47,884 nt of DNA from Planctomycetota bacterium. GTDB lineage: Bacteria; Planctomycetota; Planctomycetia; Pirellulales; Pirellulaceae. The notes beneath the pieces were generated by a model. That model was not told where the DNA came from, did no database searches, and was given only the letters and a program-made list of their open reading frames with translations. Each line of letters begins with the position of its first letter. The stretch's first letter is position 1. This document shows, piece after piece, positions 43,835 through 47,884 of the stretch. The stretch is taken from assembly GCA_024276655.1 (NCBI GenBank), contig JAJRWU010000255.1, positions 1-47,884 of the forward strand, given 5' to 3'. A program made the position numbers and the translations under genes.

Positions 43835-46800
43835 TGCATCCCGCTCGAAAACTGCCGCTTCTGTTGGCAACGGTTGTTCTGCTCTTGCTCCCGCCGCACG
43901 CGGTTGCCGAAGAGTCGCCGGGGCGTTTGAAGGCCGCCGACCCGCGCTGCGAACACCTCGTCAATCCACTGGGGATTGACGACCTGCAACCTCGCCTGAG
44001 TTGGAAACTCACGGCAACCGCCGACCGGCTGCGCGGTCTTCGGCAGTCGGCGTATCAACTGATCGTGGCCAGTGATCGGCAACTGCTCGAAAACCATCAG
44101 GGAGACATGTGGGATTCGGGGCGGGTCGAATCCGAGCAATCGCAGCTTGTGCCTTATGCGGGCAAGCCGCTTCCATCGGGTGCGGTGTGCTGGTGGAAGG
44201 TGCGCGTCTGGGATGGCCAAGGAAACGTTTCGCCATGGAGTTCCGCCGCGTTTTGGTCGATGGGCCTGCTGACGCCGGAAGCCTGGAAAGAAGCGAAGTG
44301 GATCGGAGCCCGCGAAACGGCGGAGCCGGGAATCCCGACTGCCGACATCAAAACCGCCCATTGGTTGGCGTATCCTGAGGGCAACCCCGCTTTCGATGCA
44401 CCGGTGGGCGCGCGGTGGTATCGGCGCGATATCAGAATACCTTCGAATCGGAAAATAGTTCGCGCCCACTGCTTTTTCGCCGCCGACGATTCCGCCCAGC
44501 TTTTCGTCAACGGCGAGTTGGTTGGCGGTAGCAATGGGCATCCGAATCTGGCGACGGTCGAGCTTATCGACCATCTCCAACCGGGGTTGAATCAACTCGC
44601 GGCAGTTGTCAGAAACGGAAACGCCAACGTGCCGAATAACCCTGGCGGTTGGATTAACGCGCTGCGCATCGAATTCGACAGCGGCCCTCCGCTCGTAATG
44701 CACTCCGACAACACCTGGAAGGTTCGCAAGTCGGTGAGCGATGACTGGCAAACCGCCAACACCACGGCGCCCCCATGGGTTGCCGCCATGGACCTTGGCA
44801 AGGCCGGCATCGGTCCTTGGGGCATCCCCTGGAAAGAGCACTCGCAACCCGAACATCGCCGCCTTGCCGGGAGATATTTGCGGCGTCGGTTTCAAACGCT
44901 GGAGGGGAAAACGCTCCGGCGCGCGACGGCGTCCGTCTGTGGACTCGGCTTTTTCGATTTGTATGTCAACGGCCGTTTGATCGGCGACCAACTCATGAAC
45001 CCGGCGCTCACCGGCTACGACAAACGCGATCTGTACGTAACGTTTGACGTGACAAACGCCATGCGTTCCGGCGCGAACGTGGTCGGCTCCGTGCTCAGCA
45101 ACGGCCGTTTCTTTGCGCCGCGCTCGCAAAAACCCGTGCCGATGCATTCCTATGGCGATCCTCGAATGCTCGCTCAGATACGCCTGCAATATAATGACGG
45201 ATCTGAGCAAACGATTGTCACCGATGCGTCGTGGAAGTCGACCGCCGCTGGTCCGCTGCGAGCGAGCAACGAATTCGATGGCGAGGAATACGACGCCCGC
45301 ATGGAAATGCCCGGCTGGTCGGCGCCGCGTTTCGACGCCTCGAAATGGCAGGCCGTGCAAATAAGCCAACCTCCCGGCGGGCGGCTTGAAGCGCAGATGA
45401 TGGAGCCGATTCGCGTCACCGAAGTGCTCCAGCCGGTGCGAATCGTGCAGCCCAAGCCGGGCGTCTGGATGGTCGATTTTGGGCAAGCCTTTTATGGAGT
45501 GGTTCGGCTGAAAGTGAAAGGTCGGGCGGGAACGCGTGTCAGCTTGCGAACAAGTTTCAACGTGCTGCCCGACGGAACGCTCAACTACCACAACGACCGC
45601 AGCGCGAGAAATACCGATATCTACACGCTGAAAGGCGAGGGCCTGGAAACTTGGCATCCTCGGTTTCGCGGCAACGCCACGCGTTGGGTGCAAGTGGAAG
45701 GTTTTCCCGGCGAACCGACGAAAGAAAGCTTCGCCGGCTTGGTCACGCATACCGATCACGAAGCGGTGGGTGAATTCGCCTGCTCCAACGAACTGATCAA
45801 TAAAATTTACTTGAACGCTCGCTGGGGCACGCGGATGCAGAACCGTAGCGTGCCGATGGAGCCCGATCGCGACGAACGCATGCCGTGGTCGGGGCATCCG
45901 GCGAAAACTTCGGAAAGCGAAGGTTGGGCGTTCAACGTGGCCCGTTTCTACGAACACTTTCTGCACAACTATAGGATGCACCAAGCCGACGATGGCAGTC
46001 TGCAAGAAATACTGCCGCCGTACTGGAAATTCAACAGCCGGGATATTATCTGGCCCAGTGTCGTGACGATCATTCCCGATTGGTATTACAACTTCTACGG
46101 CGACGACCGCCCGCTGCGAGACAACTTCGAAATGATGAAGCGGTTTGTTTTGTATCATGAGCGGGTGAATCTCAAACCCGACAACACCATGGACCATTGC
46201 AACTACGGCGATTGGGTCGATACGGCGTCGATCGGAGCGAATAGCCGAAATTCCGGCGCCACTTCGCGGCCGCTCATGGGCACGGCGTATCTATATAACA
46301 ACTGCCGCATCGTCGAACGGGCGGCGCGAATTCTTGGCAAACCAGCCGATGAGAAATACTTCCGTGAATTGGCTGATCGGATTTTCGTCGGCTTCAACAA
46401 ACGATTTTTCGACGAAAAAACAGGAACCTACGAAAGCGCCACGCAGTGTGCGGCGGAGTTGCCGCTGGCCTTTGGACTTGTTCCAAAAAAGCATCGCGCT
46501 GCGGTAATCAAGCATCTGCTCGACGACATCATCATAGCCCACAAAGGACACACCTCCGTCGGACTGATCGGCGCGCAATGGCAGATGCAGGTGCTCACGA
46601 ACATCGGCCATCCTGAAGTTGCTTATCAAATCGCCACGCAAACAGACCGCCCCAGTTGGGGTTACATGATCGGCAAGGGCGCCACCACGATTTGGGAGCG
46701 TTGGGATACCGACACCCAGAGCGGCGGCATGAACGGCGAGAGCCAAAAGATTCTTTCCGGCAACTTCGAGGCCTGGTGTTACCAAACGCTCGGCGGCATC

Positions 46801-47145
46801 AACTACGATTCCGAACAGCCGGGTTTTAAGCACATTATTTTGCGTCCTCGCATCGTGGGCGATCTAACCTGGGCGCGAGCTTCGCACGTGAGTGTTTACG
46901 GCAAGATCGAAAGCTACTGGAAAATAGCCGACGGAAAAATACATTGGCGAGTCGTCGTGCCTCCGAACACGACAGCCACGGCTTATATCCCCACTTCATC
47001 GGCGGAGCTTGTGCGTGAATCGAGCGAATTGCTTGAGGGGCGCCCCGGTGTTCGATTGTTGGAATCCCGGCCGGACGCGGCGGTGGTGGCGCTAGGATCG
47101 GGAACGTACAAATTCACAGCGCCTTTCATGTTCAAGAAACCGTAG
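43831..47145 (+). CDS. Secreted alpha-L-rhamnosidase (glycoside hydrolase family 78)
   Basis: 1104 residues. Residues 1-26 are a signal peptide (core LLLATVVLLLLPP, cleavage near HAVA). After an Ig-like N-terminal domain (SWKLTATADRLRGLRQSAYQ) come the lectin-like beta domains and the (alpha/alpha)6 barrel. The DER signature RDERMPW contains E682, the expected general acid; TTIWERWD contains E956, the expected general base, followed by NGESQK. GH78 enzymes release terminal L-rhamnose from plant or algal polysaccharides and glycosides. Typical GH78 continues DERLGWTGD; here it reads DERMPWSGH. ATG 43831 lies in an ATGA overlap with the upstream stop, tying it to the catabolic operon. TAG stop. 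Confidence 0.93.
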   Translation: MMHPARKLPLLLATVVLLLLPPHAVAEESPGRLKAADPRCEHLVNPLGIDDLQPRLSWKLTATADRLRGLRQSAYQLIVASDRQLLENHQGDMWDSGRVESEQSQLVPYAGKPLPSGAVCWWKVRVWDGQGNVSPWSSAAFWSMGLLTPEAWKEAKWIGARETAEPGIPTADIKTAHWLAYPEGNPAFDAPVGARWYRRDIRIPSNRKIVRAHCFFAADDSAQLFVNGELVGGSNGHPNLATVELIDHLQPGLNQLAAVVRNGNANVPNNPGGWINALRIEFDSGPPLVMHSDNTWKVRKSVSDDWQTANTTAPPWVAAMDLGKAGIGPWGIPWKEHSQPEHRRLAGRYLRRRFQTLEGKTLRRATASVCGLGFFDLYVNGRLIGDQLMNPALTGYDKRDLYVTFDVTNAMRSGANVVGSVLSNGRFFAPRSQKPVPMHSYGDPRMLAQIRLQYNDGSEQTIVTDASWKSTAAGPLRASNEFDGEEYDARMEMPGWSAPRFDASKWQAVQISQPPGGRLEAQMMEPIRVTEVLQPVRIVQPKPGVWMVDFGQAFYGVVRLKVKGRAGTRVSLRTSFNVLPDGTLNYHNDRSARNTDIYTLKGEGLETWHPRFRGNATRWVQVEGFPGEPTKESFAGLVTHTDHEAVGEFACSNELINKIYLNARWGTRMQNRSVPMEPDRDERMPWSGHPAKTSESEGWAFNVARFYEHFLHNYRMHQADDGSLQEILPPYWKFNSRDIIWPSVVTIIPDWYYNFYGDDRPLRDNFEMMKRFVLYHERVNLKPDNTMDHCNYGDWVDTASIGANSRNSGATSRPLMGTAYLYNNCRIVERAARILGKPADEKYFRELADRIFVGFNKRFFDEKTGTYESATQCAAELPLAFGLVPKKHRAAVIKHLLDDIIIAHKGHTSVGLIGAQWQMQVLTNIGHPEVAYQIATQTDRPSWGYMIGKGATTIWERWDTDTQSGGMNGESQKILSGNFEAWCYQTLGGINYDSEQPGFKHIILRPRIVGDLTWARASHVSVYGKIESYWKIADGKIHWRVVVPPNTTATAYIPTSSAELVRESSELLEGRPGVRLLESRPDAAVVALGSGTYKFTAPFMFKKP

Positions 47146-47172
47146 AGCGGTTGCAACCAGCGTTTCGGCAAT

Positions 47173-47246
47173 GTTGGAGTGTACGTGTCAGCGTTTTTTC
47201 GTGCTTTTCGCGAATGCCGAAAACAGCCTGAAGGCTGAACTCCAAC
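47173..47246. repeat. Family C palindrome, copy 2 (possible bidirectional terminator)
   Basis: GTTGGAGTGTACGTGTCAGC on the left and CTGAAGGCTGAACTCCAAC on the right. It shares TTGGAGTGTACG-TTCAG-type arms with the palindrome at 9625. It lies between convergent genes, 27 bases after the rhamnosidase stop. Confidence 0.65.
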
Positions 47247-47259
47247 GGCGCGTGCATGC

Positions 47260-47884
47260 TCAACTGTTTTCGCGGCCTTCGTCTTTCGGCAGCAAGGCGT
47301 AAGCCGCCATCGCGAGGAGTGTGTAGCCGGCGATGCTTGTCAGGCATAGGGCCGCCACCTGATCATCGACGCCGGTGTGAATGAAGCCGAAAATGCGGCG
47401 GGCGACGGTGTCGATTCCCGGCGGGACCACCAACACGCTGGTCGTGACATCTCCCGTCGCGACGGCAAACGCGGCCAGCCAGGCAAGGGCGAAGCCGCGT
47501 ACATTGGGAACGGCGGCCATGGCCCAAAACTGCCGCCAGGGCGAGGCGCCTTCGGTGGCGGCGCTGTCGAGCGTATCGTCGGAAGTGCTTCCCATGGCAT
47601 GCCAACAAATCAACAGAGCCAGGGGAATGGCTCGAACCGACGTCGCCAGCACCGGCGCCGCAATGGTGCGGCTGTACAGCCAATCGACCAGCGGCCACTG
47701 CGAGGCATTCATCAGCGATATGATTTGGAGGCCGATCACGGGGCCGGGAATCGCCCAGCCAAGCGAGATCAGACAAACCGCGGCAGCCGCCCACATGCCG
47801 CCCCGCCGCGCTTTCCAGGCCAGCGGCAGTCCGACCGCTAGCGAAAGCGTGGCCGTGGCCGCGCCGATAAGCGCCGACCACATA
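47260..47884 (-). CDS. ABC transporter permease (C-terminal part; 5' end outside window)
   Basis: At least 207 residues of an integral membrane protein with several hydrophobic helices (TATLSLAVGLPLAWK, AVCLISLGWAIPGPVIGL, PVLATSVRAIPLALLICWHA, AWLAAFAVATGDVTTSVLVV). The EAA-type cytoplasmic loop DSAATEGASPWRQFWAMAAV that contacts the ATPase is present. The sequence resembles the C-terminal half of iron(III)/thiamine-type (FbpB/ThiP) permeases. The frame continues beyond the right edge, so the Met at 47881-47883 may not be the start. Substrate unknown. Confidence 0.82.
   Translation of the reverse strand, partial: MWSALIGAATATLSLAVGLPLAWKARRGGMWAAAAVCLISLGWAIPGPVIGLQIISLMNASQWPLVDWLYSRTIAAPVLATSVRAIPLALLICWHAMGSTSDDTLDSAATEGASPWRQFWAMAAVPNVRGFALAWLAAFAVATGDVTTSVLVVPPGIDTVARRIFGFIHTGVDDQVAALCLTSIAGYTLLAMAAYALLPKDEGRENS

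Noticed and set aside
43714-46197. 827-codon open frame on the minus strand
   Set aside because: It lies entirely opposite the GH78 rhamnosidase and adjoining genes, has no signal, motif or ribosome site, and is explained by codon bias of the real gene.

Overview
The window looks like the chromosome of a planctomycete, most likely a member of the Pirellulales. The evidence is the family content, not a search: a DUF1501 protein, Tat-tagged Gfo/Idh/MocA oxidoreductase and TIM-barrel epimerase homologues, a secreted SGNH hydrolase, an EF-Tu with the 'AKGGTVRD' switch I sequence I associate with planctomycetes, a long-N-terminus sigma factor and a three-helix SecE. Base composition is moderately GC-rich and I see no prophage, IS transposase, rRNA or CRISPR array.

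Layout. (1) 1-12,220: mostly minus-strand single genes and short pairs: the 5' part of a ModA-like binding protein, a NarL-type response regulator, biotin synthase (bioB), a divergent PSP1-domain protein, an SGNH hydrolase, a secreted protein of unknown function, a Tat-exported amidohydrolase, an overlapping M16 peptidase pair (one active, one degenerate), a GNAT acetyltransferase and a large secreted protein of unknown function. (2) 12,816-14,480: a sigma-70 family factor with extra N-terminal HTH domains. (3) 14,784-29,586: the information-processing core, promoter - tRNA-Thr(TGT) - tRNA-Tyr - tRNA-Gly - tRNA-Thr(GGT) - tuf - tRNA-Trp - secE - nusG - rplK - rplA - rplJ - rplL - rpoB - rpoC, in the same order as the corresponding E. 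coli region. (4) 29,685-33,641: a solitary type ISP-like DNA methylase placed directly after a DUF1501 gene. (5) 34,080-37,890: a membrane-anchored orphan, a Gfo/Idh/MocA protein and a TIM-barrel epimerase. (6) 38,433-47,145: a FadR-type regulator divergent from an aldolase-bicupin fusion, 2-hydroxyacid dehydrogenase, SDR, epimerase and GH78 alpha-L-rhamnosidase. The last four genes are joined by three 4-bp ATGA overlaps. This reads as a rhamnoside-release and sugar-acid catabolism operon. (7) The 3' end of an ABC permease closes the window.

The most unusual observation is in tuf: a single in-frame TAG at codon 153 splits an otherwise full-length EF-Tu. TAG is the ordinary stop of rpoC and several other genes here, so genome-wide recoding is unlikely. 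A base error, a decaying copy backed up by another tuf, or a real nonsense allele remain possible.

The second theme is a set of dispersed palindromes. Nine hairpins share a GCCCGGC core and fall into two subtypes: A in the first 30 kb and B in the last 12 kb. Five A copies sit inside a roughly 99-bp element with imperfect 14-bp terminal inverted repeats. Two further palindrome types (C and D) occur as well. Nearly all lie just 3' of genes, so they look like mobile or MITE/REP-like elements that serve as transcription terminators.

Other points: two 21-bp candidate operators spaced three helical turns apart between the regulator and the catabolic operon, an acidic 120-residue extension on NusG containing a perfect 15-bp x4 repeat, and a degenerate repeat leader before rpoB.
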